A stretch of DNA of 64,000 nucleotides from Myroides sp. JBRI-B21084 (GCF_030545015.1 NZ_CP120653.1:1364001-1428000); one strand, 5' to 3'; shown: positions 16,276 to 25,817, counted from the first letter of the stretch. Translations and numbers: made by a program. Notes: generated by a model not told the origin, from the sequence alone.

Positions 16276-17004
16276 TTATTCTTCCTTCGTTCTTGTCAGC
16301 CACGGTGTTATTGTTAAAGAAATTAGTCCTTCGGAAATTGCTGTCACGATTACGTTTCCATATTGTTTGAAGTCAAGTCCGCTTAAAAGTCTTACTGTAA
16401 CAATTGTCAAAGTTAGTCCTGTTAAAATTGCCCAATATTTAAAATTTACATTTTCGTTTTCAGTCGTGTTTGTTGGCAGTTTATAAATAGCAAAAGCAAT
16501 TACAAGTCCACCCAGTAAAGTCGAAGAATGTTGCAATATTTTCAAGATTGGAATTTCTCTACCTAAAAAGTCAACAGAGTTTTGTAATGCCGGAATTGTC
16601 TGCACAAAATAACCGTGGTCATGAGTAAAACTGTCCCAAAAAATGTGCGAAGCTGCTCCAATCAAAATTGAAATTGTCACTACTAACCAATTTTGTTTGA
16701 AGTGTATGTTCCAGTCTAAATTCTTAAAAGTCGAAAATCGTGATTTTAAAAATGTCGGCAAGTTGTCGAATAAACTATCTCGAACAATGCTGTGAAAAAT
16801 GAAAGCAAGCAACAAACCTAATGGTAAGTCGAACCAAAAAAGTCCGTCAATTGTATGGCTGTAATTACTCTTAATTCTCATTCTTAAAAAATATTCAAAG
16901 TCAGGTGTCAAACTGCCGATTACAAGTCCAGTCAATGAAAACCATTGTCGAGGCAAAAATGTCAACGGTAAAACTATGGCTGGGTGTGAAAATGTAAATG
17001 GCAT
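16276..17004 (-). CDS. DUF4184 family integral membrane protein
   Basis: 242 residues beginning MPFTFSHPAIVLPL, with GSLTPDFEY shortly after and SHIFWDSFTHDHG in the middle. These His/Asp positions and the six or so hydrophobic segments match the DUF4184 family, related to the membrane metal-dependent hydrolases (YdjM/LexA-regulated type). Activity unproven. Inner membrane. Alone in its cassette (GTTACCACCA at both ends). Confidence 0.8.
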   Translation of the reverse strand: MPFTFSHPAIVLPLTFLPRQWFSLTGLVIGSLTPDFEYFLRMRIKSNYSHTIDGLFWFDLPLGLLLAFIFHSIVRDSLFDNLPTFLKSRFSTFKNLDWNIHFKQNWLVVTISILIGAASHIFWDSFTHDHGYFVQTIPALQNSVDFLGREIPILKILQHSSTLLGGLVIAFAIYKLPTNTTENENVNFKYWAILTGLTLTIVTVRLLSGLDFKQYGNVIVTAISEGLISLTITPWLTRTKEE

Positions 17005-17063
17005 TTTTTTGTTTGTCTGTTTGTTAATTAGTTTCTCTGTCGTCCTTTTATAATTGGTGGTAA

Positions 17064-17221
17064 CGGGGCGGCGGCTTTGCGAAGTTCTTTTTCCGAGCTT
17101 GCTCGGAGAAAGGATTTAGCAAAATCGCATGATGTGCGAAGTTCGCGAAGCGACAAGCGCATCGTGCGGTGTAGGCGCCGCCCCGATGTGGCGAAAGGAG
17201 CGTAAGCGGATTTCGCCACAT
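17064..17221 (-). mobile_element. 158-bp mini-cassette, copy 3
   Basis: Same plan. Apex hairpin in the inverted form CCGAGC-TT-GCTCGG. Confidence 0.8.
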
Positions 17222-17345
17222 CGGTTTACCGCTTTGCGAAGGCGGGGATTTTTAGCACTAAACTTCATTAGATGCACAAAGCTTGAATTTAGCACTTCAC
17301 TGTCATAGAAGCACGCCCCCCCGCTTTTGCAAAACGGCTGTTGGC
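17222..17345 (-). repeat. attC 13
   Basis: ACCGCTTTGCGAAGGCGGGG pairs with CCCCGCTTTTGCAAAACG. Right core GTTGGC. Sister of attC 9. Confidence 0.85.
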
Positions 17346-17373
17346 AGCTGCCCTTCTTTGGTTGTCAAGGTTG

Positions 17374-18903
17374 TTACTCACAGTTACAAGTCGTTCCAAA
17401 AATTAGTTTATAAATTAATGTATCTGATAGTTGAGTCAAGTTATAGGTGATAAACAAGAACAATGTTGAACTTGCTAATAAAACTACAACAGTAAACCAC
17501 ATTCTGCTATATGCTTTTCTTTTTTTGTCTATAAAGTCAAGGTCTTGCTGAAATTCGGTGTCATTATTTAATATTTTCTTAATGTCGTCAGATTCTAATA
17601 AGTCAGTATATCTTTTTTTTAAGTTTTCATAACTATTTACAAAACGAGTTCTCTGAACTTTGATTTCCCATCTTGAAACGCAATAATAGATTAGTGAACC
17701 ACTTAAAAAAGCTAAGGACAATATAGTAGCATCTAAAGAAAAAACATTTACAAAGTCGCCTTTACTTAGAACACGAATTACAATTGCAGAAATATAAAAG
17801 CTAATCAAAGCAAGAGTGCTTTTTTGAAAGCCACTTGCAAAGGTTTCTACTATTTTATTAGCTCTATTATTAAAGTCTAAAAGTTGGTCTGAAATTTTAT
17901 TTCTAATTTCAATGTATTGCTTAATATTTTGTTTTTCATAGACTTTAAAGCTTGATTTTACTGATTGAAAAGGATTGCCTGTAAGGTTTAATTCGCCTGC
18001 CGTTCTAAAATGAAGGGAGATAATATTTCTAGACAGTCCAATTTTGTCAGTTAGATTACCACCATTGTAAACCCACTCAAAAATGTTGTAATATTCATCA
18101 AATTCTTGTAAATGTAATTTTGCAACATCTGAAGTTCCTTTTATTGACTTGTAACCATTGATTTTAAATTCGATTGAATTCCCAATTATTGATGTTATGT
18201 CAAATAGAAAAATGATTGAAATTAGATTTGCATATCTGTTCATCAATTCGTTTAACTCTGATTGGTCTTCATCTTTTAGGATTAATTTAAAGTCACTCGG
18301 TACTAAACAAAATTGTTCAACATTTCCAAAATGACATTGAGCCTTGAAATAATCAAAAATCTCTATTCTTTTTAAGTTTTCTTGAACGCTGGTATCTTCC
18401 GATAATGGTTCAAAGCGAATAGAGCTTGTATAGAAGGCTTTCTTAAGTCCGAAAATTTTAAGTCTAAAAAACTGTCCTAACTCAAATAGTTTAGAGAAGA
18501 TTTGAAAAAATTGACTTACATCATAACCATTTAAAGTGCTTACAAAACATTGGAAGTCGTAAATTGTCCAAGAAGAATCCTTTACAGTTTTTCTAATTGT
18601 AACTACGATTGAAATAACTTCACCATCTAAATGTAATGCTTCTTGTTCTAGCCCTTTTATAAATCCTTCAAAGTCAATTTTGCTTGAATTTAAAATTATA
18701 GGGTCAGACTCTCCAAAAGTTACTGCAATATGAATAGAATCTCTATCCTGTAAAAAGGTAAACTTAGATTCAAGAAGTTCTTTCTCGACAGTTTGAAATA
18801 GACTAGCTTTCAAACTTGCCTTTAACTCCTGAATGTTCTCTGTTGAATTTTTAACAGAATAGTCAGGGAAAAGTGTTTTTATGAATTCATCGATGAATTT
18901 CAT
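17374..18903 (-). CDS. Membrane-anchored protein of an unknown two-gene system
   Basis: 509 residues: a ~380-residue soluble region followed by three or four C-terminal hydrophobic segments (about 388-405, 410-430 and 475-495) with a charged coiled segment between (EIKVQRTRFVNSYENLKKRY). No family recognised. Its start overlaps the stop of the upstream gene by ATGA (18900-18903), so the two are translationally coupled. A cytosolic sensor plus a membrane effector is a common defence layout, but that is only inference here. Confidence 0.65.
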   Translation of the reverse strand: MKFIDEFIKTLFPDYSVKNSTENIQELKASLKASLFQTVEKELLESKFTFLQDRDSIHIAVTFGESDPIILNSSKIDFEGFIKGLEQEALHLDGEVISIVVTIRKTVKDSSWTIYDFQCFVSTLNGYDVSQFFQIFSKLFELGQFFRLKIFGLKKAFYTSSIRFEPLSEDTSVQENLKRIEIFDYFKAQCHFGNVEQFCLVPSDFKLILKDEDQSELNELMNRYANLISIIFLFDITSIIGNSIEFKINGYKSIKGTSDVAKLHLQEFDEYYNIFEWVYNGGNLTDKIGLSRNIISLHFRTAGELNLTGNPFQSVKSSFKVYEKQNIKQYIEIRNKISDQLLDFNNRANKIVETFASGFQKSTLALISFYISAIVIRVLSKGDFVNVFSLDATILSLAFLSGSLIYYCVSRWEIKVQRTRFVNSYENLKKRYTDLLESDDIKKILNNDTEFQQDLDFIDKKRKAYSRMWFTVVVLLASSTLFLFITYNLTQLSDTLIYKLIFGTTCNCE

Positions 18904-19934
18904 TGGTTGTTTACTTGTTCAAGGTTTTTGAAGTATTTGTAACCTTCATCAGATTTGATTTTTACATATTTCGCACCGTCACTTTCTTCAGTGGCAAAGA
19001 TTGTATTGTCCGCAAAGTCACCTTTTATATGTAAGTCTATTTCAGGTGTTAGTTTTACTTTGCTCAAAAATCTCGCTTTCACTTTGTCCTTTATGATATT
19101 GAATTGATTGTCAAATGGCGAACGTGGTTTAGAGGGTAGTTCTCTAATTTTATCTTTTAAATCTGGTATTTTTAAATTGGTGTCATATGGTGTATAGTTT
19201 CCTATTGCATTATCTAAAAAGTCTTGTATTTCAAATCTGTCATTAGACCGGAAATACTTAACAGTACTATTTCTTAGATATGTGTAATCTTGGGGATGGT
19301 CTTTTTTCATCTTTGTGAATACCGCTTTGTCAATTGCGTCAAAAGCCTTTTCAGTATTATCTTCATCTGTAAAAACCATACTAAGTTCTAACAATTCTTT
19401 CCACCAATATTTTGTGTCAGACGGGTTAGTGTCGTAAACCAAAATCCCATCAATAGAATTGTCAGAATGCAGATTACATACAAATGCTTTAAATGCTTTT
19501 TTCTTAACAGGAAGTCCACGAGATAATTGATAATTTACTTCATTCAAAAATTCGTTGTGGTCGGCTTTACAAATAATAAATTTGTCTTGACCGTGTTCAG
19601 AAATTTTTGCTTGCACTAAAATGCCTTTTTGAATTGTAATGCCAAGTTTTGACATTTTTTCTTGAGCTTCAAATTCAACACTAAGAAGTCTATCAGCTAT
19701 AATCTTTGTAATATCTGCGAATTCTTCATTGTTATTGATTCTTGTTATTTGTCCCCTTACTTCAGTTGTTTCTCTGTCAAAGAGAAACTGTCTGCCACTA
19801 CTTCCCGAAATAACAACTCCAAAAAGTTCTTTTAAATATTCAACCAAGTCGTCACCATATGTTGAAGAGTCAATTACTTCAACATCTTCTTCGTTCAGGT
19901 CAATTTTAAAGATTTGAATTTCACTTATGTCCAT
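18900..19934 (-). CDS. Soluble partner of the two-gene system (NdpA-like resemblance uncertain)
   Basis: 344 residues, no membrane segment. The segment KLGITIQKGILVQAKISEHGQDKFIICKADHNEFL faintly recalls nucleoid-associated NdpA/YejK proteins, but I cannot confirm it. The C-terminal part (FATEESDGAKYVKIKSDEGYKYF) looks like a small beta domain. First gene of its cassette and coupled to the membrane protein downstream. The cassette core GTTGGCAGC is shared at both ends. Confidence 0.65.
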   Translation of the reverse strand: MDISEIQIFKIDLNEEDVEVIDSSTYGDDLVEYLKELFGVVISGSSGRQFLFDRETTEVRGQITRINNNEEFADITKIIADRLLSVEFEAQEKMSKLGITIQKGILVQAKISEHGQDKFIICKADHNEFLNEVNYQLSRGLPVKKKAFKAFVCNLHSDNSIDGILVYDTNPSDTKYWWKELLELSMVFTDEDNTEKAFDAIDKAVFTKMKKDHPQDYTYLRNSTVKYFRSNDRFEIQDFLDNAIGNYTPYDTNLKIPDLKDKIRELPSKPRSPFDNQFNIIKDKVKARFLSKVKLTPEIDLHIKGDFADNTIFATEESDGAKYVKIKSDEGYKYFKNLEQVNNQ

Positions 19935-19982
19935 AGTTTATTTTTTATTGTTATTGTTCGGTTCTGTCTTTTTAGGGTTGCT

Positions 19983-20174
19983 GCCAACGAAAAGGTATTG
20001 GCTGAAGTGCGGGCTAAATTAGACTGAAAAGTTCAATTTCGAGCAAACGAAGCCGATATTTTTTCGGTGAAACTAAATTAGGTAAAAAAGTTGAAACGAA
20101 AAATAGTGGCGACTAAAAAAGTAGAGTAGTTCAACGTAGACTTTCACCCCGCATTTCGCCAATACAATGTTGGC
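19983..20174 (-). repeat. attC 14 (long family B)
   Basis: GGTATTGGCTGAAGTGCGGG pairs with CCCCGCATTTCGCCAATAC. Cores CCAAC and GTTGGC. Confidence 0.85.
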
Positions 20175-20185
20175 AGCAGTTATTA

Positions 20186-20782
20186 TCATTTCTTTCGGTT
20201 GTCAATTGTTACTCTAAATTCGTCTGAACGTTCAATTGCGTTTCCTAAACTGTCAACCTGATACAAAAATAAATCGGTTTTACCTTGTTCGAGTTCTTTG
20301 TCTTTTATTTCTAAAAATTTAAAATTGGTCAAATTGTCTATCGTGTCTTTGTCCATAGTGATTTTGTTTTCGTCAATTCTGTAGGTTCCATAAAAATAAT
20401 CACTTATTCCAATTGCTGAATTGTCAAAAATATATGTTCCGTCAGTTTTGAAGTCAATTCCTGTTCCGTTAAAGTCTCCATCATAGAATACTTTCAAAAG
20501 TGTCGGCTTGTTGAAGTTATTACCGATTCGTATTTCCAATATCAGATTGATTGCAATGAAAAATATGCTTAATAATGTCAGACCAAAATTCAGTAGTCGT
20601 CTTTCTGTCTTAAATGACTGAATGTCTTTGAAAATTGTCCAAACAAAAATTAGTGAGCCAATTAGAATAAGTCCCAACCATATTATTGCTTGAAAGAAAA
20701 ATGTTTGGTATTTCGTTTTGTAGGTCAGATAAGTCAGAAGTCCACCGACAAAAAGAATTAAAATTAGTCTTACTATTTTCAT
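20186..20782 (-). CDS. Membrane protein with C-terminal lipocalin-like beta domain
   Basis: 198 residues. Three hydrophobic helices (about 5-21, 29-49 and 63-82) are followed by a soluble part with DGDFNGTGIDFKTDGTYIFD and GTYRIDENKITMD, reminiscent of the small lipocalin-like domains of Bacteroidota. Inner membrane with the beta domain outside. Function unknown. The two cassette cores agree only over GTTGGCA, a weaker match than usual. Confidence 0.6.
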   Translation of the reverse strand: MKIVRLILILFVGGLLTYLTYKTKYQTFFFQAIIWLGLILIGSLIFVWTIFKDIQSFKTERRLLNFGLTLLSIFFIAINLILEIRIGNNFNKPTLLKVFYDGDFNGTGIDFKTDGTYIFDNSAIGISDYFYGTYRIDENKITMDKDTIDNLTNFKFLEIKDKELEQGKTDLFLYQVDSLGNAIERSDEFRVTIDNRKK

Positions 20783-20807
20783 TTACGTTCGGGTTTCGCT
20801 AATTGAT

Positions 20808-20937
20808 GCCAACGTTTCGGGGGTTTGCGATGGCGGGGATTATTAGCACTAAACTTCATTCGGAGAACTGAACTTCCACCTTGCACAAATGTGTCTGCGA
20901 AGCACGGAACCCCCGCTATCGCAAACCCCTTGTTAGC
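20808..20937 (-). repeat. attC 15
   Basis: GGGGGTTTGCGATGGCGGGG pairs with CCCCGCTATCGCAAACCCC. Cores CCAAC and GTTAGC. Confidence 0.85.
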
Positions 20938-21835
20938 GGCTGTTTTTTTCTTCATTGTTGTTGGTTCTTTTAGCTTTATAAACTGAATAAATTAGTCCGG
21001 CAGATACAGATAAAAGCGGTATCAGTATTACTAAAATTTCCAACGCACTTGTTCCATTGTTCCTATTTATACCTAAAATTTCTTTGAAACCTGCCGTGGC
21101 TAAAATATATCCTGCCACAGCAACAAGTTCTTCAACTGTATTAAGTCCTTTTTTGGAAGTAACAAGTCCATAAGTAAGTAATACGGTTAGAAGTAGAAAA
21201 ATTACAGAACTAATCATTACAAGATACTTTTCTGTCGAAGTTCTTGTTAGTATAATGATTTCTTTATCCTTTTGGGAAAAAGAGAGTATTCTACCTGGAA
21301 TTCTCTTTTGAACTTGAAAATTCAACTCGCAATACTGTCCGTTCACATACAAATCAACCAATGGTCTAATTTGTATGTCATCATATGGAAACCCATTCAA
21401 AGATGGAGCAATTGGTATTAGAAATCTGTCTGTCTCAAAACCAGAATAAAAATATCCGTAGGTATTTCGCCTTAAACTATCCGCAAAATTGAACGTAAAA
21501 TTTAAACCTGTCGGTGAATAGCTATAGCCATCAATTAACCTGACCATAAACTGCAAAGTATCGGCTTTAAAGTTTTCAAATACTTCACTTCTGTTATAAT
21601 TAATGGCTAATGATGATTCTATAGAATTTTCCTCGCCAACATACTTATGCAATATGAGTGTAATTGTCGGCAAATTGCTGGTTTGTTCTTTCCCAGAGTT
21701 AACCAACTTGAAAGATTGTGTTTCAATTAATCTTCCATATAGGTCTGAGTTCAGAACATTAACTGAAATTATCATTCCAAAAAATATCAGAGTGAGCAAT
21801 GCAGCTAATGCTATAATATACTTGAGTCTTCTCAT
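20933..21835 (-). CDS. Membrane protein with extracytoplasmic domain, unknown
   Basis: 300 residues: an N-terminal helix (8-27), a ~170-residue beta-rich outer domain, then three helices (about 207-226, 235-255 and 268-285) and a basic tail. The layout resembles DUF4436-type proteins, though I would not assert the family. The stop TAA at 20933-20935 is the attC-core TAA. Single gene of the cassette (GTTAGCGGC). Confidence 0.6.
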   Translation of the reverse strand: MRRLKYIIALAALLTLIFFGMIISVNVLNSDLYGRLIETQSFKLVNSGKEQTSNLPTITLILHKYVGEENSIESSLAINYNRSEVFENFKADTLQFMVRLIDGYSYSPTGLNFTFNFADSLRRNTYGYFYSGFETDRFLIPIAPSLNGFPYDDIQIRPLVDLYVNGQYCELNFQVQKRIPGRILSFSQKDKEIIILTRTSTEKYLVMISSVIFLLLTVLLTYGLVTSKKGLNTVEELVAVAGYILATAGFKEILGINRNNGTSALEILVILIPLLSVSAGLIYSVYKAKRTNNNEEKNSR

Positions 21836-21913
21836 TACTTACTTAGCATTTGATTATTTACAATTTTGCTCTAAAAGTTGGTTTTAACACTGTCGCTATA
21901 GAATTGCCGCTAA

Positions 21914-22071
21914 CGGGGCGGCGGCTTTGCTAAGTTCTTTTTCCGAGCTTGCTCGGAGAAAGGATTTAGCAAAATCGCATGATGTGCGAAGTTCGCGAAG
22001 CGACAAGCGCATCGTGCGGTGTAGGCGCCGCCCCGATGTGGCGAAAGGAGCGTAAGCGGATTTCGCCACAT
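21914..22071 (-). mobile_element. 158-bp mini-cassette, copy 4
   Basis: Same plan, inverted apex loop TT. One change in the left arm (TTTGCTAAG instead of TTTGCGAAG). Confidence 0.8.
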
Positions 22072-22196
22072 CGTTTTGGGTATTGCCGAAGGCGGGGAAT
22101 TTTATTACAAAAGTTTAATTGAAGAACGAATGTTGAACTTTACACAAATGTCCAATCGAAGCCGTTCAGCCCCGCTTTTGGCAATACCTTGTTGGT
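22072..22196 (-). repeat. attC 16
   Basis: GGGTATTGCCGAAGGCGGGG pairs with CCCCGCTTTTGGCAATACC. Right core GTTGGT. Confidence 0.85.
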
Positions 22197-22206
22197 AGCA
22201 GTATTT

Positions 22207-23670
22207 TTATTTTCGTTCAATTTTTACTAATCCTTGTCGAGTTGCTAAATATAAATTCCCATTGTCGTCAAAAGTCATTGTAGATATGTAAGAAGTGGGA
22301 ATGTCTGAATTTTCATTATGGTAATTTTCCCAACCGTCTTTTAAATCATATCTCACTAAACCTGCTCTGTCAGTTGAAATCCAAAGAACTTTTTCAATTT
22401 TGTCGTAAAGGACGCAATTTGTGTGGTTAAATGGTATTCCCGAATTTTCTGTAGTAAATTGTTTGAAAGTTCCGTCTGCGTATCGAATTGCAATTCCCTC
22501 GTCATTATTTACTTTGCCTTTTTCTTTTCTATCAAACTCATAAAGTGTAAAGTAAAGGTTTCCGTTTTCATCTTCGTCCATAGATGTGATACATTTCCCT
22601 TTCAAAATGGTTTTTGTATTTTCAAAGTTTGTTACGTGATTGTTTTCGTCAATCATTGCAGTTCCGCTGAAAGTTCCAATCCAAATTCTGTTTTTTGAAT
22701 CCCTTTTTGCAAATGTTACTCTATTTGACGGCAAATCTTTGAGCTTACTTTTATTTATGTTTGTCCATTTTCCGTTTTTGAATATTGTCAAACCTTCATC
22801 AGAGCAGAAAAATACTTCGCCTGTTTTTGGATTGTTAATTATCTCATAAGCTCCGTCAATTCCTATTTCCGTTGAGTCGTGTTTTGTCCATTTTGTATTG
22901 TCAAAACTGTAAATGTTTTTTGTTCCATAAACCCACTTAATATTGTTGTTGTCAGTTGCCAATGCGTAATAAGAAAAGAATTTTCCTTTGTCTGTAATAT
23001 TTTGTTCAGCATTTTTAAATTCTTTGCCGTCAAATGTTACCAAACCTTCATCAACAGTTAGCCAAATCAAACCATTCTTATCAATAGTAATGTTGTCATT
23101 CATATTGTTTGGAAGATTTGAGTTTTTAGAGTTCCAAACAGTTATTTTGTAATTATTTAAGTTTTCGTTCTTGTAGTCATATGTTTTATTATAAATCTCT
23201 GGACTTTTCGCATTGTCAAACGATTTTTTGAACGCAGTCATATCAACTCGTTCAATCTGTCCTGAAATTTTATTGTCGCTTATTGCAAAAATCAGGTTGA
23301 TGGAAGATTTTTCTTCTTTTTTTCCACTTGTAATTGCAGGTGTCCATTTTTTGAACTTGTTGAGTTCTTCAATTATTTTTTGCGAAATAGGACTGTTTGA
23401 TTGGTCTGTATGGCTCAAAACACAAGCTCGTCCTTTTGCATCAACAAGAACTTGAAATTTTACTGCACCTTTAATTCCTTGTAAGTTTAATTCCTTGTTT
23501 AAGTTGTCTTGCAGTTTAGTAAATTCTTCTTGGTTGTAACCTGCTTTTGTATCACCACAATCAAGGCAAAATCTCTCAGTTTTGCAGTTGTCTAATTTTA
23601 CAGGGAATAAGTTTTGTGCATTCAAATTCAATGTAAATGCTGTCAAAAAAATAAAAATCGTTTTTTTCAT
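22207..23670 (-). CDS. Secreted two-component-regulator-type beta-propeller protein
   Basis: I chose Met at 23670 because it opens a signal peptide (MKKTIFIFLTAFTLNLNAQ). The open frame runs 17 codons further into the attC. About 487 residues. Residues ~45-130 resemble the C-terminal domain of TonB-like proteins (KGAVKFQVLVDAKGRACVL). The rest is a Reg_prop beta-propeller with repeats such as IDKNGLIWLTVDEGLVTFDG, DSKNRIWIGTFSGTAMI, KVLWISTDRAGLVRYD and DDNGNLYLATRQGLVKI. Exported, probably a sensor or binding module. Cassette cores differ at one base (GTTGGTAGCA versus GTTGGCAGCA). Confidence 0.8.
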   Translation of the reverse strand: MKKTIFIFLTAFTLNLNAQNLFPVKLDNCKTERFCLDCGDTKAGYNQEEFTKLQDNLNKELNLQGIKGAVKFQVLVDAKGRACVLSHTDQSNSPISQKIIEELNKFKKWTPAITSGKKEEKSSINLIFAISDNKISGQIERVDMTAFKKSFDNAKSPEIYNKTYDYKNENLNNYKITVWNSKNSNLPNNMNDNITIDKNGLIWLTVDEGLVTFDGKEFKNAEQNITDKGKFFSYYALATDNNNIKWVYGTKNIYSFDNTKWTKHDSTEIGIDGAYEIINNPKTGEVFFCSDEGLTIFKNGKWTNINKSKLKDLPSNRVTFAKRDSKNRIWIGTFSGTAMIDENNHVTNFENTKTILKGKCITSMDEDENGNLYFTLYEFDRKEKGKVNNDEGIAIRYADGTFKQFTTENSGIPFNHTNCVLYDKIEKVLWISTDRAGLVRYDLKDGWENYHNENSDIPTSYISTMTFDDNGNLYLATRQGLVKIERK

Positions 23671-23716
23671 TTGTTTCTTGTTATATCTCTTTGTGGTGGG
23701 TAGCTCTAATATTGCT

Positions 23717-23846
23717 GCCAACGTTCCGGCGCTTGGTGAGGTTGCGAGCTTCCGAACCGATTATTTTCTGTTAAAGATAAAATTTCTTGCGAGAAATAAA
23801 CGTGAATTTACTACAAAATTCGCAATCTCGCCAAACGCTTGTTGTA
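23717..23846 (-). repeat. attC 17 (family F)
   Basis: GGCGCTTGGTGAGGTTGCGAG-type left arm pairs with CGCAATCTCGCCAAACGC. Cores CCAAC and GTTGTA. Confidence 0.85.
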
Positions 23847-23851
23847 TGCTG

Positions 23852-24412
23852 TTATTTTTTTCGTTTCAATCTTTTTTCAGCTCGTTTTGCTTCTTTTCGT
23901 TTTCGTTGCCATTCCCATATTTTATGCTGAATAATTCCAAGACTAATTATTGAAAATCCTTTAGTAGGTTTCTTGAGTTCTTCAGGAATATTCCATTCAG
24001 AATTTTGTTTACTCCAATCAATTCTTTTTTCTCTGTCAGTTGGATTATATTTTAAGTTTGACTTTTTAAATTCTTTATTGTTAAACTTTTCTACAATTCT
24101 TTTAAGCAACAAAAAGGTATCTTTTTCGTATTCCGAAATTTCACTTTCTGATTTCTCAAAGTAATAATCAGGTTCAGATGTCCAAAAAATAAGTGATGCA
24201 GTTCCTTTGTCACATTTTTTACTTTCAATTATCCATTTCAATATTTCTACACCATCATCCCAGTTATAATTTTCAGCAAGATAATATTGGTCTGTCGAAT
24301 TTAGTTTTTCAAAAAGTTTAAAATTTGGTAAGTAATTTTCATCATCGCTATTAAATGAAAATTCAATAAAATTTTCACGGATAAATTTTTCTTGAGAAGG
24401 TAATATTATCAT
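23852..24412 (-). CDS. DUF4274 domain protein
   Basis: 186 residues. NYNWDDGVEILKWIIESKKCDKGTA followed by LIFW is the DUF4274 signature (about residues 48-80). The C-terminus is a very basic helix (RKRKEAKRAEKRLKRKK). Cytoplasmic. Family members often occur near polymorphic-toxin or other accessory loci; the role is unknown. A -7-like TATATTTG lies just upstream (24435-24442, read on - strand) but no matching -33 box. Single gene of its cassette (GTTGTATGCT). Confidence 0.7.
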   Translation of the reverse strand: MIILPSQEKFIRENFIEFSFNSDDENYLPNFKLFEKLNSTDQYYLAENYNWDDGVEILKWIIESKKCDKGTASLIFWTSEPDYYFEKSESEISEYEKDTFLLLKRIVEKFNNKEFKKSNLKYNPTDREKRIDWSKQNSEWNIPEELKKPTKGFSIISLGIIQHKIWEWQRKRKEAKRAEKRLKRKK

Positions 24413-24454
24413 TTCGTTTTGTTTTCAGCGGTTTTCAAATATAATAGCATACAA

Positions 24455-24612
24455 CGGGGCGGCGGCTTTGCGAAGTTCTTTTTCCGAGCAAGCTCGGAGA
24501 AAGGATTTAGCAAAATCGCATGATGTGCGAAGTTCGCGAAGCGACAAGCGCATCGTGCGGTGTAGGCGCCGCCCCGATGTGGCGAAAGGAGCGTAAGCGG
24601 ATTTCGCCACAT
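24455..24612 (-). mobile_element. 158-bp mini-cassette, copy 5
   Basis: Same plan, apex loop AA; matches the consensus throughout. Confidence 0.8.
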
Positions 24613-24737
24613 CGTTTTGCAGATTGGCGATGGGCGAGCTTTTCAGCACAAAAGTTTGTGCGGAGAACTGAACTTTCGGCTACCACAAATCTGTCAAGCG
24701 GAGACGAAACCCCGCCTATTGCCAATCTGCTGTTACC
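24613..24737 (-). repeat. attC 18
   Basis: GCAGATTGGCGATGGGCG pairs with CGCCTATTGCCAATCTGC. Right core GTTACC. Confidence 0.85.
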
Positions 24738-24748
24738 AGCTGGTTTTC

Positions 24749-25633
24749 TTATCGTGTTAATTCTATCCATACTTTCATTTTGTCTGGTAGCAAATGTGTC
24801 TGCTCGTATAAAAATTTCCTAATTGTGTCTGGTTCTATTGTCTGAACATTGGGTTTTATAGTCCCGTGATATTGTCCACTTGTTGCAAAAAGAAAAATAT
24901 CAGTATCAAGTTTGTCGTAATCGTCAATATTTAAAGATGTCCAACCGCTTTTTACTTGCACTACAGCACTTTTACCTGTTTTCCTATGCTTTAGCTCAAA
25001 TTCATAGGTCATTGTGTCGTCCTTGCATGAACTTGGAATTATATGGTAATCGTGAACTACTTGTAAATAGATGGCTAAAGCGTCCTCACAACCATCAGTT
25101 GATAGTAATGAAAAAATATCTTCGCCAGCGAGATTATCAACTTGGTAAAAAGTGCTGTTGCTTTTTTGATTGTAAACAATTTGAGAAAAATAATAAACCG
25201 TGTCATCGTCTATACATTGAACTGTTCTTGCTGGTCTAAAACTACTTACAACCTTTCCTGGAACAGCTTCTTCTGTTCCAATTTTTTTCCAATCACACTT
25301 GCGAACATTTATAATGTCAGCTTTTGAACATTCATCCGAAGTGTCATAATACCAGTCAGATGTTAACCTACCTAAGAAATAGTTGCCTTGCCAGTCTCTT
25401 GTCCAAATTAGGTCGTCTAATTGCATTCGGTTTTTCATTGCATTTAATGCAGTCCACCAACTAGTATCTCCATAATCACCTTTTGCAGTTTCATAATATT
25501 CGTCCCACGAAACTGGTTCGTTTTCATAGTCAATTTGCCAGCCAACTCCAACAATTCCTTTGTCCAAGCAAAGTTGTCGCTGGTCAACACCTGCCTGAGA
25601 GTCCGCCTTTAAATGTATTCGCCAAATATTCAT
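24749..25633 (-). CDS. EVE/PUA-like N-terminal domain fused to a PD-(D/E)XK-like nuclease
   Basis: 294 residues starting MNIWRIHLKADSQAGVDQ...GIVGVGW, as in EVE-like (PUA-fold) proteins that read modified bases, with further conserved tryptophans (LIWTRDWQGNYFLGRL). The C-terminal half has YEFELKHRKTGKSAVVQVKSG, an E-x-K ... QVK pattern compatible with a restriction-endonuclease fold. I infer a modification-dependent restriction enzyme; specificity unknown. Cytoplasmic. Alone in its cassette (GTTACCAGC at both cores). Confidence 0.65.
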   Translation of the reverse strand: MNIWRIHLKADSQAGVDQRQLCLDKGIVGVGWQIDYENEPVSWDEYYETAKGDYGDTSWWTALNAMKNRMQLDDLIWTRDWQGNYFLGRLTSDWYYDTSDECSKADIINVRKCDWKKIGTEEAVPGKVVSSFRPARTVQCIDDDTVYYFSQIVYNQKSNSTFYQVDNLAGEDIFSLLSTDGCEDALAIYLQVVHDYHIIPSSCKDDTMTYEFELKHRKTGKSAVVQVKSGWTSLNIDDYDKLDTDIFLFATSGQYHGTIKPNVQTIEPDTIRKFLYEQTHLLPDKMKVWIELTR

Positions 25634-25686
25634 AATTGTCTAAAAGTGTTTTGTTAATGTTTGTAATGTCGTTGTCCAAACTTGCT

Positions 25687-25817
25687 GGTAACGGTTTGCG
25701 GCTTGGCGTAGTGGCGGATTTTTAGCACAAAAGTTCAATCGAAGAACTACACTTGAACCTACCACAAAACTGTCATATGAAGCACTGCACCCGCCATTAC
25801 GCCAAACCGCTGTTAGC
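25687..25817 (-). repeat. attC 19 (family A)
   Basis: GCGGCTTGGCGTAGTGGCGG pairs with CCGCCATTACGCCAAACCGC. Cores GGTAAC and GTTAGC. The 3' end of the DUF262 gene runs into its right half. Confidence 0.85.
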
